Shown in pieces: positions 1 through 7,668 of a stretch of 36,031 nucleotides of DNA (positions are counted from its first letter, which is position 1; each line of letters opens with the position of its first letter). Position numbers and translations under genes: made by a program. The notes under the pieces are model-generated. The model searched no databases, had not been told where the DNA came from, and worked only from the letters and a program-made list of their open reading frames with translations. The DNA comes from Actinomycetes bacterium (lineage in GTDB: Bacteria; Actinomycetota; Acidimicrobiia; Acidimicrobiales; Palsa-688), in NCBI GenBank assembly GCA_021787035.1, contig JAJYMM010000183.1, forward strand, positions 1 through 36,031. The letters run 5' to 3'.

Positions 1-1
1 C

Positions 2-223
2 GGCGCAGACCTGGCACAGGCGCTTTGTCCCGAAACCGCCGTCCCCGTGGCCGACGAGCATGCCGAGGATCCGCTCTCGGCGCCCCCCGCCGGCCCCGCT
101 CACGGGCCTGTGCCGATGCTGCGCAGGACGACCGCGGAGCCCTTAGATGCGATGGCGCGCTTGAGCGCCCGTCGCGGCGAGCTATCGGTCGTTATGTCGT
201 GCTGTAGAGCACGTCGTTGGTGA
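2..223 (+). CDS. possible C-terminus of a gene cut by the window edge
   Basis: An open frame enters from the left edge and stops at TGA 221-223, giving 73 codons without an internal stop. The codons are mostly G or C at the third position until the last ten, and the product is rich in Ala, Pro and Leu and ends in a Cys/Arg-rich tail. I recognise no family. The overlapping frame beginning at 25 encodes an Arg-rich product typical of a shadow. The real gene could also end earlier or not exist. Confidence 0.25.
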   Translation, partial: GADLAQALCPETAVPVADEHAEDPLSAPPAGPAHGPVPMLRRTTAEPLDAMARLSARRGELSVVMSCCRARRW

Positions 224-236
224 GAGCGTTCGACCC

Positions 237-350
237 TCAGTTTCCGAGGCCCTTGCGGCTCTGCTGCCTTTCCTTCTTGTCCTTGCGCTTCTCTTTGAGC
301 GTCTTGCCGGACTTCTTGGATGCTACCTTTCGGGGAGACTTGTCAGCCAT
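237..350 (-). CDS. small Lys/Arg-rich conserved-type protein (37 aa)
   Basis: An ATG at 350 on the minus strand opens a 37-residue frame that begins MADKSPRKVASKKSGKTLK and ends in GLGN before TGA. About half of the residues are Lys or Arg. A clear ribosome-binding site (AAGGGGG) lies four to five bases upstream of the ATG. Very short, lysine-rich proteins starting MADKSPRK are common in high-GC actinobacteria and have no assigned function; nucleic-acid binding is plausible from charge alone. The strong Shine-Dalgarno and the family-like N-terminus make this a real gene despite its size. Confidence 0.75.
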   Translation of the reverse strand: MADKSPRKVASKKSGKTLKEKRKDKKERQQSRKGLGN

Positions 351-658
351 GTTTCCCCCTTTCTGGCCCTAGCCTACCCCCATGTCGGATGCCTCTGCCG
401 GTGGTCGTGCACGGGAGGGTAGAGTCAGTGCCAAAAGCACTTCGTGGTGCGCCACTCTCGCTCCAGTCCCCGGCGAAGCCTTATAGCAGCGCAGAGGTAA
501 TTGTGAAAAGGAGCGGACGCGATTTCTGCAGAAAATAACGAACGACTTGTCACGTCTGGCGTCCCGCTACCGTGGACACCCGTGGCGACCGCAGGTTGTG
601 AGCGCGCCGACGGTGAGGGGCCTTGCGCGACCCAAGCCGATGCCGGTACCAAGGCAAC

Positions 659-838
659 GTGACTAGCTGGGAGTACCTGATCGTCGAGCTCCCGGTCTTC
701 GGCGAGCCCAGCCACACCCCCGGCGGTTCGGCCGCAGTCCAGGCTCTCAACCACGAAGGCGAGCGGGGCTGGGAGGCAGTGGCGGTGACGCCCCGTGCGG
801 ACGGGAGGATCGCCGTGCTTTTCAAGAGGCTTCGGTAG
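659..838 (+). CDS. DUF4177-like small protein
   Basis: The 59-residue product from the GTG at 659 begins TSWEYLIVELP and contains GERGWEAVAVTP and AVLFKRL. This is the layout of DUF4177-type proteins: a WEY..V strand, an LN..G..GWE turn, and a final FKR strand. The frame is open upstream to 623, but homology-like sequence starts at the GTG, which has AAGG four bases before it. The function of this family is unknown. It stands alone between unrelated sequence. Confidence 0.6.
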   Translation: MTSWEYLIVELPVFGEPSHTPGGSAAVQALNHEGERGWEAVAVTPRADGRIAVLFKRLR

Positions 839-1024
839 CCGCAAAGCCCCGGTCATGCCAAATGCGTTGACGTGCTTGACAAACCGGGGCGGGGGCCGAG
901 GACTGTGCCGTCGTCACCGTGGCCTTGTTGGCCAGTACCTAAATTTAGCAGCGCCTCCCTGAGCGCCTCGCGGCAAAGGAGGCCAGACTGCAGGCCCCAA
1001 GGGCCGAGTTGAGCCTGGCGGCGC

Positions 1025-2044
1025 TCAATGGGCGGACCGTGCCGGGTGGCGGCTATGTTGCAACGTCGAGATCAACGCCAAGGTCGACTCTGCTCCCTGG
1101 TTGAGATTGGGCCCGTCGGCCCGGAGGCCGTCGTAGCCGCCTCCGGTGCCAGCGTCCCACATGGGGGCACGGGCGTCGTTGTCGCCAAGGAACCAGGCTA
1201 CGGCACGGCCGATGCCGCTCACCCAAAGGCCGCCGGGCACGAGAGCAGCGGCCCGGGAACATGCATCCGCCAAGGTCGCGACCTCGATCGGCTGCTGGTC
1301 GAAGGCGGGCCGAGGGTCTCCGGGGCCGCTCCCACCCACCGGGGTCACCGAGAGGTGCCCGTCGTCGGTCTCGTGGTCGAGTAGCCAGGCCAAGAGAGCC
1401 GCCCCATCGTCGACGAGGCTTTGGCGGCCGAGAGCTGCACCCGCGGCCATCATCGAGTCGGGTAGCACGGCGTTGGCATACTGGAGGCGGGGTTCGGGCC
1501 AGGGCCACGACGAATCGCCGGAGGTGGCGCGGCCTACGAGCTCCGCGGCCGCGCCGAGCAGGTCAAGCGCGGCACGGTTGCCTGGACGGGCCAGTACAAC
1601 TTCGCAGGCGCCCAGGGCAGCGAAGGCCATTGCACGGGGCCAGGGCGAACGCTGCCGGGAGCCACGCTCGAAATGGGCGAGTGCAACTTGGCGCACCAGG
1701 TCGTCTTGGCTGTGCGCGGCGGCGGTGCCTAAACCCCACAGGCTCCGGCCCCAGCAGTCCTCGACGCTGTAAGGGCCATGCCACTGACCGTGGCTGTCCC
1801 GCCGGTTCAGGCAGTCGCCCCCGGCGCCCTGGGCTTCGACCACGAACCGGAGCGCTTTGCGGGCGAGGTCTCGGACCAACTGGCTGGGCTCAGGCTCGCG
1901 GCACGTCACGACCAGGACCCGTGCCATGTCGTCGGTACAATAACCGTGCTCCCTACGTGGAATTTTGTGGTCGGCGTGCTCGAACGTGCCGCACTCGTCG
2001 GTCATGCGTTCCAGGTGGGAAAAGCTTGGCAGGGGGGTGCTCAC
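1025..2044 (-). CDS. alpha/alpha-barrel (six-hairpin) glycosidase-like protein
   Basis: The product has 339 residues, with repeated helical hairpins rich in Ala and Leu, an early YCTDDMARVL segment, VEDCWGRSLWGLG near residue 100, and a C-terminal DAGTGGGYDGL...NQGAESTLA segment. This pattern is known to me from proteins encoded next to GT4 glycosyltransferases, which resemble six-hairpin glycosidases but have no proven activity. The GTG start overlaps the stop of the upstream glycosyltransferase by four bases (GTGA), so the two are almost certainly translated from one message. The likely role is processing or sensing of the glycan or glycoside made by the partner, which is inference. No signal peptide is visible, so it is probably cytoplasmic. 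Confidence 0.7.
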   Translation of the reverse strand: MSTPLPSFSHLERMTDECGTFEHADHKIPRREHGYCTDDMARVLVVTCREPEPSQLVRDLARKALRFVVEAQGAGGDCLNRRDSHGQWHGPYSVEDCWGRSLWGLGTAAAHSQDDLVRQVALAHFERGSRQRSPWPRAMAFAALGACEVVLARPGNRAALDLLGAAAELVGRATSGDSSWPWPEPRLQYANAVLPDSMMAAGAALGRQSLVDDGAALLAWLLDHETDDGHLSVTPVGGSGPGDPRPAFDQQPIEVATLADACSRAAALVPGGLWVSGIGRAVAWFLGDNDARAPMWDAGTGGGYDGLRADGPNLNQGAESTLALISTLQHSRHPARSAH

Positions 2045-3210
2045 GCTGGCAGAGCCTTGGAAGGAACGAGGATCTGGTCGGCGAGGCGGTCGTACTGGCT
2101 AGCCACTGAGCGCCAACTGAAGGACGGGCCGAGACGGGCCGCCTCGCGCTCCATCGACGTGGCAAAGCCGGGTTCGGTTAGTACTCGCCGCAGAGCCGCA
2201 CTGAGAGCGGCCGCATCCCCGTGCGGGACGACGAGCCCGGCCCCGCTGGCCAGCAGTTCCACGGCGTGAGGGAACGCGGTCGCGACCACGGGCCTGCCGG
2301 CGGCGAGCGCGTCGACGAGCACTCCAGAGGTGACCTGGTCGCGCGAGTCGTACGGCAAAACGACGACCGAGGCGTCCTGTATCAGGTGCGTCAGCGAGCG
2401 CACGTCCCTGTAGTCAGAGTCGAAGGTCACCGACGCAGCCACCCCTTGGGACCATGCCCTTGCTAGCAGCATGTCCCGGTACGTTTCGCCCTGGGAGGAA
2501 ACGACCTTGGGGTGCGTGCGACCGGCGACGACGTATCGTGGCTGGGGCGAAAGGTCCTGAAGGCTCGCCACTGCGTCGATGGCCCACTCGATGCCCTTTC
2601 CCGGCCCGAGCAGGCCCCAGCTCAACAACATCGGGCGAGCGGAGCGGTCCGGGCGGTAGTCTCCGTCAGGGCTCGCTGCCCCATGGGGGATGGCAGTCAC
2701 TTTCGAGGGGTCCACGTCAAACCCGCGGCATAAGCGGCGGCGAGCTGTCTGGGCCATGACTACGACGACGCTGGCCGCGGAGGCGACCTCTTCCAATACC
2801 CGTTTTTGGTGGTCGCTCGGTTCGACCAGCACCGTGTGGGCAACGACGATTGATGGGACCGTGAGCTCACGCAGGATCTCGACCACTTCTTCGCCGTCAG
2901 CCCCACCGTACAAGCCGTAATCATGCTGCACGACTGCGACGTCACAGTTGTTCAGGGTTGCGCTGGCCTCCACCAAGGAGGCGGGTACGCCGTTGTCGAG
3001 CTCAGCCAGTACTCTCGGGTCTGGCGACGTCATCCCGTCGGCCACGCGCACGATACCCACTGCCGCGCCGTTCATTTCCAGGCCCCGAGCCAGGGCGGAG
3101 CTGAAAGTTGCCAGCCCGCACGGGGTGGGTGGGTATGTACTGAGGATCCCGTAAAGCCGCTCTCGGCGGCGCGCCAACGACAAGACACCAGGCATTGTGG
3201 CAATGCTCAC
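2041..3210 (-). CDS. GT4-family (GT-B fold) glycosyltransferase
   Basis: A 389-residue protein with the N-terminal signature YGILSTYPPTPCGLATF and a C-terminal nucleotide-sugar half containing SWGLLGPGKGIEWAI, VVLPYDSRDQVTSGVL and DALAAGRPVVAT. These are GT4 (glycosyl transferases group 1) features; donor and acceptor cannot be read from sequence. The start chosen is GTG 3210, because GAGGAG lies seven bases upstream. The frame stays open to 3552, but that part is low-complexity shadow over a sigma-factor remnant. The stop overlaps the start of the glycosidase-like gene by four bases. A cytoplasmic enzyme making a glycoside or polysaccharide is likely. Confidence 0.85.
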   Translation of the reverse strand: MSIATMPGVLSLARRRERLYGILSTYPPTPCGLATFSSALARGLEMNGAAVGIVRVADGMTSPDPRVLAELDNGVPASLVEASATLNNCDVAVVQHDYGLYGGADGEEVVEILRELTVPSIVVAHTVLVEPSDHQKRVLEEVASAASVVVVMAQTARRRLCRGFDVDPSKVTAIPHGAASPDGDYRPDRSARPMLLSWGLLGPGKGIEWAIDAVASLQDLSPQPRYVVAGRTHPKVVSSQGETYRDMLLARAWSQGVAASVTFDSDYRDVRSLTHLIQDASVVVLPYDSRDQVTSGVLVDALAAGRPVVATAFPHAVELLASGAGLVVPHGDAAALSAALRRVLTEPGFATSMEREAARLGPSFSWRSVASQYDRLADQILVPSKALPA

Positions 3211-3273
3211 GTGCAGGCTCCTCGCTGTGGCTCGGTTGAGTCGAAACCAAACGGGTGACCGCCACCACCACCC

Positions 3274-3289
3274 AGCCCTAGCTAGGGCT
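3274..3289. other. perfect 16-bp palindrome upstream of the glycosyltransferase
   Basis: AGCCCTAGCTAGGGCT is its own reverse complement. It lies 64 bases upstream of the glycosyltransferase start, between that gene and the sigma-factor remnant. It could be an operator. There is no T-run to support a terminator. The central CTAG tetramer is typically rare in high-GC genomes. Confidence 0.4.
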
Positions 3290-3367
3290 CTACCGAGGAT
3301 CTGCCATAAGACTACCGCGAATAAGTTGGCGATGCCGGTCCTGGTGCTTGGTGCGACTTTCGAGCCC

Positions 3368-3598
3368 TCATGCACCCGGAGGCCAAGGTCGGTGGTCGTA
3401 GCCAGATGCCTGGTGACGCAGTTTTTCCATTGCGCGGGCTTCGATCTGGCGGATCCGCTCGCGGGTGAGACCAAGGAGCGCCCCGACCTCGTCGAGGGTA
3501 CGCCGCTTGCCGCAGTTGAGGCCGAACCTGAGCTGGATGATCTCGCGCTCACGGTCGTCGAGGCAGGCCAGCATCTTGGTTACCTCGCCGGACAGAAG
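3368..3598 (-). pseudogene. remnant of principal sigma factor (region 4 only)
   Basis: On the minus strand about 63 codons match the end of RpoD/HrdB-type sigma factors: GEVTKMLACLDDREREII, then LRFGLN, then RTLDEVGALLGLTRERIRQ and IEARAMEKLRHQ. This is the complete sigma region 4 helix-turn-helix that contacts the -35 element and the RNA polymerase flap. Nothing upstream in any frame resembles regions 1-3; the open frame continues only into a 20-bp tandem repeat. A full principal sigma factor is about 350-500 residues, so this is a 3'-terminal fragment, probably left by a recombination event. A standalone region-4 protein is possible but there is no good start codon. Confidence 0.75.
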
Positions 3599-3694
3599 GG
3601 CTGTTGTTGGGCAATGGCCCCGTTCCCAAAGACACGACCCGGCCGTAGCGGCAGACAATCCTGTCGCCCGCGGATATCCTCTACCTTCGCCGAT

Positions 3695-3753
3695 GGGCCA
3701 GGCACGTCGCCGAGGGACCAGGCACGTCGCCGAGGGACCAGGCACGTCGCCGA
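3695..3753. repeat. 20-bp tandem repeat, three copies
   Basis: Three adjacent copies of GGGACCAGGCACGTCGCCGA; the first copy lacks one base. The unit is not a multiple of three, which fits non-coding DNA. It abuts the sigma-factor fragment. Confidence 0.9.
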
Positions 3754-3769
3754 CGGTTTCGGTGACCGC

Positions 3770-3813
3770 AGAGTCAGGCTAGGCGCGCCGGAGAGTCAGG
3801 CTAGGCGCGCCGG
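3770..3813. repeat. 22-bp tandem duplication
   Basis: Two exact 22-bp copies (3770-3791 and 3792-3813) containing AGTCAGGCTAGGCGCGCC. It lies 16 bases after the 20-bp repeat and has an unrelated unit. Confidence 0.9.
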
Positions 3814-3837
3814 ACTACTCGGGTCGGGTGGGTAAAG

Positions 3838-4029
3838 TCACCGCTGTTCCCAGTTCCCGTCGAGCGGCTCGGCATCGATCAGGCCGGATCGGTGCTGATC
3901 GCAGGACTCCACGATGTAAAGGTCGCGGCCGACGTGAAGGGTGCCCCTCCACGTGGCTTCGAGCGGGCATTGAGCGCGATCCTCCCCGGTGCCGGTAACT
4001 CGTTGACAGCGAGGGTTCACTTCGCTCAT
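3838..4029 (-). CDS. small Cys-containing hypothetical protein
   Basis: From ATG 4029 the 63-residue product begins MSEVNPRCQRVTGTGEDRAQC and ends GLIDAEPLDGNWEQR. Three Cys (two near the start, one in VESCDQH) and two His could bind a metal, but spacing does not match a zinc ribbon I can name. The frame continues upstream to 4104 into sequence unlike a protein start. The ribosome-binding site is weak (GGAAG, 12 bases away). I do not recognise the family. Confidence 0.4.
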   Translation of the reverse strand: MSEVNPRCQRVTGTGEDRAQCPLEATWRGTLHVGRDLYIVESCDQHRSGLIDAEPLDGNWEQR

Positions 4030-4107
4030 GGCGCTGTTGTGCTTCCGCTGGCCCGCAAGCGAGGACCGCTGCCCGCCCGGAGCCACCAGTTGCCCAGTGC
4101 TCACCGC

Positions 4108-4406
4108 CTACCTTGTGGCTCGGGTCGGTACCAGGACGAGGGCGGACGGCTGCCCGCGACCCAGCGATGCCTTGGCCGGCTCGAGGGTGATCCGAGAGAG
4201 GGCCCCGAGCCCGAAAGCAAGCGTCTTATCAGAACCAGTTTTTGCTTTGCCGCAAACGTCATGCCCGGCGAGGCAGTCGGGAGGGTGGCCGCCTGGACCG
4301 GGGAAGGGACAAGGATCCCGTCCTGCCCCAAGGCCGCCGGCAGCGGTTGGGGGGCGCCGAGGTCTAAGAAGCCGCCAAGCGGAGGAAAACGAGAGGACGA
4401 GGTCAC
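4108..4406 (-). pseudogene. N-terminal fragment of a DEAD-box RNA helicase, frameshifted
   Basis: A GTG at 4406 with GGAG six bases upstream opens a frame containing FLDLGAPQPLPAAL and GILVPSPVQAATLP, the Q motif of DEAD-box helicases. Near 4272-4282 the match moves to another frame, apparently through loss of one base: AGHDVCGKAKTGSDKTLAFG gives motif I (AxTGSGKT with the second Gly changed to Asp), followed by ALVLVPTRA, motif Ia. A stop codon at 4108-4110 then ends it. The DEAD, SAT and C-terminal helicase motifs are absent, so the gene is truncated, frameshifted and mutated in the ATP-binding loop. Confidence 0.8.
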
Positions 4407-4582
4407 GAAAACTCCAATCGGTCGAGGCATAAGAGGACCGACTCGATCAAGGTCTCGTAAGCCTGGCCGGCACTAATTCGCCAGTCCGCCGAGAGAGGAA
4501 CCCGCGGCACCGAGAACCAATCATAGCAGAAGTGGCGCGATCGGCGGAGTTGCTCGGCTCGCAACAAGCGCACCTCCGTCAT
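4403..4582 (-). CDS. hypothetical 59-aa protein upstream of the helicase fragment
   Basis: From ATG 4582 the product reads MTEVRLLRAEQLRRSRHFCY to LLCLDRLEFS. Its stop overlaps the helicase GTG by four bases (GTGA), the arrangement of coupled genes. It has a balanced amino-acid composition, unlike the Arg/Pro-rich shadows nearby. No ribosome-binding site precedes the ATG, and no family is recognised. It may itself be the 3' end of a longer broken gene. Confidence 0.35.
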   Translation of the reverse strand: MTEVRLLRAEQLRRSRHFCYDWFSVPRVPLSADWRISAGQAYETLIESVLLCLDRLEFS

Positions 4583-4724
4583 GCGGGAAAGGCCGGCAAC
4601 GGCTCGCCGCCGGCCGGGTGCGGACTGAAGGCACCGGCCGCCGCCCCGCCAACGAGGCGGGCCCAGGGCTCGAGCGTGCGCTGGACCCCATGGTCGACCC
4701 GACTGCCGCGGCGACCGCATCAGG

Positions 4725-4745
4725 CTACGCCCCCGTAGGGGGTAG
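4725..4745. other. GC-rich hairpin upstream of the 191-aa hypothetical gene
   Basis: CTACG and CCCCC are followed by a GTA loop, then GGGGG and TAG, forming a nearly perfect inverted repeat with a three-base loop. No T-run follows on either strand, so a simple intrinsic terminator is doubtful. It lies about 70 bases before the ATG at 4817. Confidence 0.35.
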
Positions 4746-4816
4746 GCTACGACTTTGGGCTTCGAACGCTCGCCGGGCGCCGTGCCCGGCGGCTACGAGG
4801 CAGATCGCGAGATCCC

Positions 4817-5392
4817 ATGGGAGCTCCAGTCGTAACACCTGCCACTTCTCGTCCCGCGGACTCGGTTGGTTCCGGGAAAGATGAAGGAGCGGACCTAGGT
4901 GTGCCCACAGGCGATGAGGTTCTGGCCGCCTTCGCCCCTTTATTGGCCGCGGTGGCCCAAAGGGACCGTGACTCCGCCGCGTTGGGCACTGAAAGACTGG
5001 CCGCCGAGCAGAAGTTCTTAGCCGACTTCGCTCGGGCCTGCGAGACCGAAGTGAAGCCGGCTATGGAGGCTGTTCTCCAGCGGCTTCGCCAATTGGGTGG
5101 CGACGCCTTGGTGGAAGAGCACCCGGGCGGCGAGGCGCGCTTCACAAAGCCACGCATAGCCTTGTGGATGTCGCTCGAGGGGGAGGTTGGGGTACCGCGC
5201 TTAGACCGCCATCCCTACCTCCTGCTGGAAGCCGAGGTCCAAGCGCGAAAGGTCCAAGTCGACGAGGGCGACATGTGGAGGGGTGCGGGCGGTAATTCGA
5301 GCGGCCGAGTTGGGAAATGGGACGTAAGCGAGCTCACCCGAGATCGAGTGCTGAGAGAGCTCTTGGCGATTGTTCAGCGCGCGGTGAATTGA
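4817..5392 (+). CDS. conserved-looking hypothetical protein
   Basis: The product has 191 residues. The first 30 are low-complexity and may precede the true start; a GTG at 4901 is an alternative. The middle (residues 35-100) is a charged helical segment. The second half contains PRIALWMSLEGEVGVPRLDR, HPYLLLEAEVQARKVQVDEG and DMWRGAGGNSSGRVGKWDVS, a beta-rich domain with regular Trp and Gly positions. Even composition and strong third-position GC indicate a real gene. I cannot name the family. No membrane segment or signal peptide is visible. Confidence 0.6.
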   Translation: MGAPVVTPATSRPADSVGSGKDEGADLGVPTGDEVLAAFAPLLAAVAQRDRDSAALGTERLAAEQKFLADFARACETEVKPAMEAVLQRLRQLGGDALVEEHPGGEARFTKPRIALWMSLEGEVGVPRLDRHPYLLLEAEVQARKVQVDEGDMWRGAGGNSSGRVGKWDVSELTRDRVLRELLAIVQRAVN

Positions 5393-5613
5393 GGCCCTGG
5401 TTTCCAAGCGCAGGCTCTTGCCGTGGGCGAGCTCCCCTTGAAGTTCACGCCCGTAGCGCCCTGGTTGGCGCACTGCCCTGATATCTCGCGCCCGCGATGG
5501 CCCCGGCGGGTCAACTTCACCACGTGTCGGCTGGGGTAGCCCGGCATGCGGGTCCGAAACACGGGCACCAATCTTGGTTGCTCGACGCCCAACGACCAAG
5601 AGAAGATAGCGGC

Positions 5614-6186
5614 ATGCCGATGCCTGCCCCGACCCTGCACACCGAGCGCCTCCTACTCCGTCCCTTCGACGACACCGACGCGGACGACCTGTTCGCCCTG
5701 CATGCCAACGCGCTCGTGATGCGCTACTGGGACGGGCCGGTGTGGACCGCACGCGGGCGCGCCGACCGGTTCATCGCGAACGGCCGGGAGATGGAAGTGG
5801 AAGGCACCGGGGCACGGCTGGCCGTCGACCGTGTCTCCGACGGGGCCTTCATCGGCTGGTGCGCCCTGCAGCGGTGGAATCCGGAGTACCGGAGCGCTTC
5901 GCTGGGCTACTGCTTCAGCGACGCGGCGTGGGGTCACGGCTACGCGACGGAGGCCGCGCGCATGTTGCTCGGATGGGCATTCGACACACTGGACCTCAAT
6001 CGCGTCCAGGCCGAGGTCGATACGCGCAACAACGCTTCGGCGCGCGTGCTGGAGAAGCTCGGGTTCGTGCGCGAAGGGACCCTACGGGAAGACTGCATCG
6101 TGAACGGCGAGGTCTCGGACTCGTGGGTCTATGGGCTGCTCAGGCGAGAATGGCGGCCAGCGTCCGAGGCCGAGCCCATCCGCTGA
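5614..6186 (+). CDS. RimJ/RimL-like GNAT N-acetyltransferase
   Basis: A 190-residue protein starting LHTERLLLRPFDDTDADDLF, with IGWCALQRWNPEYRSASLGY, WGHGYATEAARMLLGWAF (the acetyl-CoA binding motif A) and NNASARVLEKLGFVREG (motif B). These are the marks of the Acetyltransf_3 (RimJ/RimL) group, which acetylates N-terminal amines or small molecules; the substrate cannot be deduced. The start chosen is ATG 5614, with AGAAG about nine bases upstream; the frame extends to 5497 but adds no recognisable sequence. It stands alone, just left of the tRNA-Gln 3'-half copy. Confidence 0.85.
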   Translation: MPMPAPTLHTERLLLRPFDDTDADDLFALHANALVMRYWDGPVWTARGRADRFIANGREMEVEGTGARLAVDRVSDGAFIGWCALQRWNPEYRSASLGYCFSDAAWGHGYATEAARMLLGWAFDTLDLNRVQAEVDTRNNASARVLEKLGFVREGTLREDCIVNGEVSDSWVYGLLRREWRPASEAEPIR

Positions 6187-6275
6187 GCTCTACTGCCTCA
6201 GACGGAGGGCCTCGTCACGCCCCGAATGTCTCCTCGGGCGGGGGAGTGACCACTCCGAGAAATCCCTGCTAGAAA

Positions 6276-6321
6276 GCTCCGGGAGGAGGGCTCGAACCTT
6301 CAAGCGTTCGGATCCAAAGTC
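6276..6321 (-). repeat. 3'-half copy of tRNA-Gln (candidate att remnant)
   Basis: These 46 bases match the anticodon-to-acceptor half of the intact tRNA-Gln at 10572-10645 with four to five differences and in the same orientation: acceptor GCTCCGGG, T-arm GGGCTCGAACC, and GGATCCAAAGTC across the anticodon. Similarity stops in the anticodon stem; the 5' half is absent. A few bases beyond the acceptor (CTGCT, AGAA) are also shared. A truncated tRNA 3' end in direct orientation is the usual footprint of integration into a tRNA gene. Confidence 0.8.
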
Positions 6322-6629
6322 ACATCAGCGCTGTCGCCGGAGACGGCCACAGGTGGCCTGAGCTGCTAGTTTACGACGCGAGCGACAGTCCAGGGGGCTC
6401 GTTGAGAGGGCAACAGGCGCCAGTTGTTGCCCGAAAAGTTGGCGAACCCCCTGGTCGAGCGGAACTTTGGTCGAAACCGCCGGATTCTTCACTTCCAGTT
6501 CGACCTGCGAGCCACTGACCAGGGGCAACTGTCGCGAACGGCCGTCCGGCGGTTAATCCGGATGTCTGAGGTGTCCGCCGAGTGCTTGCACTGCTCGCCC
6601 GAGACTGACCGCTGTGTGCGCGAAAGGCC
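6322..6629. other. gene-poor left end of the tRNA-Gln island
   Basis: No open frame here looks coding on either strand; the one long minus-strand frame (6371-6817) is Ser/Pro/Arg-rich and overlaps the HEPN gene. I see no repeat or strong hairpin. Confidence 0.4.
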
Positions 6630-7046
6630 CTATGCCGGTGGGCGGCGCCGAGCGGCCAGCTGGGTGGCCCGCTCGACCAGGCGCCGGCCCAGCTCGACGG
6701 CCTTGACAGCGTCCTTTTCGGAGAGGGGGGCGGGGTCGTATTGCGCTGGAGCCTTGAGCCCGAGCAGTTGGGCCAGCTGGCGGGCAGCGGTACGGCCGTC
6801 CTCACCAGCCTGCGCAAGGAGGTCGAGGGCTTCGGAGTGCTCGCCGCCCGCCCGTTGCCCGAGCAGAGAGCCGGTGATGGCGTCAGAGGCGTTGATGCCG
6901 GCAGTGACGGCGCTCCCAGCTGCTACGTCCCATCGCCTGGCTCGGAGGTTGTCCTCGGCCGCTTCAAGCCAGGCCGCGGCCTTCGCCAAATAGGCGCGGG
7001 CGTCGGCGGGGGAGACGCTATGGCGCTTGCTACCGCGAGGCGACAC
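6630..7046 (-). CDS. HEPN-domain protein, probable toxin of an MNT-HEPN system
   Basis: The product has 138 residues and is all-helical. The core YLAKAAAWLEAAEDNLRARR, then AAGSAVTAGINASDAITGSL is a HEPN bundle of the kind paired with nucleotidyltransferases. The loop GQRAGGEHSEA supplies an R-x4-H motif, the RNase signature of HEPN toxins. The segment AQYDPAPLSEKDAVKAVEL closes the domain. The gene follows and overlaps the MNT gene by 17 bp, so they are co-translated. In known pairs HEPN cleaves RNA and MNT silences it, in some cases by adenylylating it; which applies here is inference. The ATG/GTG at 7046 begins MSPRGSKRHS. Confidence 0.8.
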   Translation of the reverse strand: MSPRGSKRHSVSPADARAYLAKAAAWLEAAEDNLRARRWDVAAGSAVTAGINASDAITGSLLGQRAGGEHSEALDLLAQAGEDGRTAARQLAQLLGLKAPAQYDPAPLSEKDAVKAVELGRRLVERATQLAARRRPPA

Positions 7047-7668
7047 GGCCGTTTTCCAGGAGGATGTCGATGCTGGAGCCGGCCAGCACTACGCCGTCGC
7101 GCCGCAGGGCATCCCAGAAGGTCCTGCCGACCTTGGCCCGGGAGCCGGCCCGGCGCCGAAGCTCGTCCAAGTCGTAGTCCAGGACCTGGACAGGATTCCC
7201 GGTGAGACGTTTTGCTCTGGTGGTAAACGAGGCGAGGGTCGACGCCCACTTCTCGGGGTCGGCCCCGAGTGGGCGGACGGCCAGGATGTCGATATCGCTG
7301 CTGGCGGTCGCCTCGCCTCTGGCGAAGGACCCGAATAGGGTCACGGTCAACGGGAGGGGTTCGATCGCCCCTGCCAGGTCCTGCAGCCGGGCGAGGACGG
7401 TAGTGCGAAGGTGCCCGAGCCGGTCGAGGAGTTCGCCAGCGACATTTTCCCGGGCGAGGCTTACCATCGTGGTGCGGCCAATCTCCCTCCGATCCACGAC
7501 TCCAAGGTCATGCAGCTGAGCGATGAGCCCTGAAGCACGGGTGCGGCCCACGGCAGCCACGGTGGCGAGGGTGGAGATGGGAAGTTCGGTGTCGACCCTG
7601 GCCAGAGCGGCCAAGAGCCGGCCGGCGGCCCCTGGGATAAGCGCCTCCACTGGCCGCTGGAAGTCCAT
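7030..7668 (-). CDS. MNT nucleotidyltransferase antitoxin with N-terminal winged-helix domain
   Basis: The product has 212 residues. Residues 1-75 form a winged helix (LATVAAVGRTRASGLIAQLH, then LGVVDRREIGRTTMVSL). Residues 105-200 are a minimal nucleotidyltransferase with LFGSFARGEATASSDIDILA, the GSx10DxD metal and nucleotide site. This is the antitoxin half of MNT-HEPN modules. The fused DNA-binding domain suggests that it also represses its own promoter, which carries an inverted repeat directly before the ATG. No Shine-Dalgarno precedes the ATG; a -10 hexamer six bases away suggests a leaderless message. Confidence 0.85.
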   Translation of the reverse strand: MDFQRPVEALIPGAAGRLLAALARVDTELPISTLATVAAVGRTRASGLIAQLHDLGVVDRREIGRTTMVSLARENVAGELLDRLGHLRTTVLARLQDLAGAIEPLPLTVTLFGSFARGEATASSDIDILAVRPLGADPEKWASTLASFTTRAKRLTGNPVQVLDYDLDELRRRAGSRAKVGRTFWDALRRDGVVLAGSSIDILLENGRVASR

